In this document: piece after piece, positions 62,541-64,000 of the stretch
How the letters are laid out: each line of letters opens with the position of its first letter
Numbering within the stretch: the first letter of the stretch is position 1
Source of the DNA: Chrysomallon squamiferum
Lineage: Eukaryota > Mollusca > Gastropoda > Neomphalida > Peltospiridae
DNA length: 64,000 nucleotides
Assembly (NCBI GenBank): GCA_012295275.1
Contig: CM022677.1
Coordinates: forward strand, 9,860,804-9,924,803
Reading direction: 5' to 3'
Program-made: the position numbers and the translations under genes
Notes under the pieces: generated by a model
The model's database searches: none
Told to the model about the DNA's origin: nothing
The model's input: only the letters and a program-made list of their open reading frames with translations

Positions 62541-64000
62541 GCACGACCCAAATATGGCCTCATTGTGACCTTGACATTTTGTTCAGTGACTGTTATCCTC
62601 AGTCTGTATTATCTTGATGAACTGACGCCCAACATTTCTCACAAGAAACTGGTGCATTTAGTTGACAGAGATGTATTTCAACAAAACATTCCACGATTTG
62701 ATCGAGGGATCCTCAAGATGTCACCAGTAGAAGCAGAGGAAGGAGAAGATGACGACGATGATGATGATGACAACACTGGTGTCGATGGTGACATGAAACA
62801 GAAAGTTGTTGTTGATTTAGTTGAGAAACCTGATTATAAAGATGATGTTGTAGTTTGGCCAAAAGATCACATTGCAGTGAAACTAGGGAAACGAAACAAT
62901 CACTGGGAAAACCCAGATCTAAACTTAGCTCTTAACTTGTCGGGTGCATTGAAGGAGTCACCCGTTGTTCTTAATGATTTGGAAATAGTTGCTCACAATG
63001 CGACCTTTGACCAGTCACATGGTCATATGATTGAGTCGAAGATCATCTCCAGACACAGACTTCAAAGTCTCTCTAATTACAACAGTTCTAAGCTCAGCTC
63101 ATATCACAACTCAAGTTCAAACAAACGCTACATTATTTACCTGTGTACTAAAAGTATGACGTGCTGTGGGTGGGGGGACAGACAGCATGGGATACTTTCA
63201 GCGTATGTTATATCTCTAGTAACAAACAGGATATTTGGAGTGGACATGTCAGCACCATGTCCACTCTCCAACTTGCTGCATCCTAGAAGGATTGACTGGA
63301 AGGTTAATCCTAGTGAGCTAGAAGGATTGACAAGTAAACACATCTATACTGTCAATGATAAAGTGTTTCGACAGATGATGGGGCAGATTGACTTCGATGT
63401 CGTGTATCCGCAGGACGTGATCTATTTGACAACTAATTATGATTACTTTTACTCACTCAAGCGAAACCCGCATTACAAGAAAATATTTCGTCAGAAGATT
63501 AATAAACCACGTCCTTTAGTGTTTGCCGATTTGTGGCTGAATATTTTCAAACTTAACAAACGAGTGAAGAGGCGAGTCACTGCAGCTTTAGCAAAAGCAC
63601 ATCCCACGCCAAAACATAAACTTGTTTGTGCTCATGTGCGCTTCGGGAGAAATCCCACAATTCCGTGGGACTCTGAGATTCGCAATACAATGAACACTGT
63701 AGTGCCACTGTGGAATTTTTTGGCTCAGTATGACGATCCTAGAGTGTACAGAATATTCATAGCCAGTGACACGGAAATGGTTCTTGACAAAGCGAAGGAG
63801 TTGTTTCCCTTCCAGGTGGTTGAGATAAAGGGGGATATTATACATATAGATAAAACAAAACACATGGCCTCTGACCCCTGCATAGGCTTTGAGAAGGTTC
63901 TAGCTGACCAATACTTCTTGACTAACTGTGATGTTCTAGTTCTCACGTATAGTGTCTTTGGGAAGAGTGCGGCCTACATGAGACGATCCAACAGTAATCT
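62541..64000 (+). CDS. Paralogue D: type II membrane fucosyltransferase-superfamily-like protein, 3' end outside window
   Basis: An open frame of 486 codons runs from a strong acceptor (TTTTTTTCAG, ending 62540) off the window end. Numbering from this exon, residues 1-5 are basic and about 7-24 the anchor. A very long stem (about 26-194) carries eight Asp in a row at 70-77, and the lumenal domain starts near 196. Blocks: CCGWGDRQ at 208-215 (the second residue is Cys, not the Gly of A-C) and LVCAHVRFGRNPTIPWD at 361-377 (H365, R367). HIDKTK follows at 435-440 in place of HIDxQR. Family cysteines 202, 208, 240, 363, 447 and 463 are all kept. No in-frame ATG precedes the anchor; the first is after residue 58. 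The start must therefore come from an upstream exon, probably 37240-37272. The last few tens of residues and the stop lie outside. It is the most diverged member; its chemistry may differ from B and C. Confidence 0.85.

Overview
The window looks like AT-rich, repeat-dense nuclear DNA from an invertebrate animal. Genes are split by GT-AG introns, splice acceptors sit near start codons, introns are long, and CT, CA, TAA and TTA microsatellites and minisatellites are very common. I lean towards a lophotrochozoan, probably a mollusc, because the main gene family here is one I associate with that group. That placement is recall and inference; no search was run.

Layout. (1) 1-3664, + strand: the last six coding exons of an M1-type aminopeptidase (aminopeptidase N-like C-terminal helical domain), with stop codon and poly(A) signals. 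(2) 5719-7023 (-), 13601-14773 (+), 20825-22255 (+) and 62541-64000 (+, cut by the window end): four paralogues of one Golgi-type glycosyltransferase-like family, here called A, B, C and D. Each has a short basic cytoplasmic tail, one membrane anchor, a stem of very different length, and a conserved lumenal domain of about 300 residues. That domain carries a C-G-G-W-G-D-R-Q block, an H-x-R-x-G block, an H-I-D block and six shared cysteines. The block order resembles fucosyltransferases of the FUT8/NodZ/O-fucosyltransferase superfamily; donor and acceptor are unknown. A and B are divergent, A converges with the aminopeptidase, and B, C and D run head to tail.

Gene structure. Every paralogue has a 3' splice site 0-6 bases before its ATG (A, B, C) or just before the anchor codons (D). 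For D, a short exon at 37240-37272 supplies a phase-0 start (MRRNASFGRLL) and a good donor. This implies an intron of about 25.3 kb filled with satellites, including a 3.1-kb pyrimidine-rich array at 49.6-52.7 kb, a 1-kb array at 44.4-45.4 kb, a TAG-rich higher-order array at 47.4-48.7 kb and a 20-bp array at 57.2-58.1 kb.

Other regions. 22.3-37.2 kb holds no clear intact gene, but it has several + strand coding-like or exon-like pieces with stops and frame changes, possibly a decayed gene or a noncoding transcript. 16.6-17.2 kb has a long palindrome flanked by direct repeats. Two tRNA-derived SINE-like pieces lie at about 39.9 and 41.2 kb. Most long open frames outside the five genes are translations of simple repeats and are not reported as genes.

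How the genes relate: A-D look like a local expansion of one secretory-pathway enzyme family whose members have diverged in stem length and in active-site-like motifs. The aminopeptidase is a neighbour with no evident functional link.
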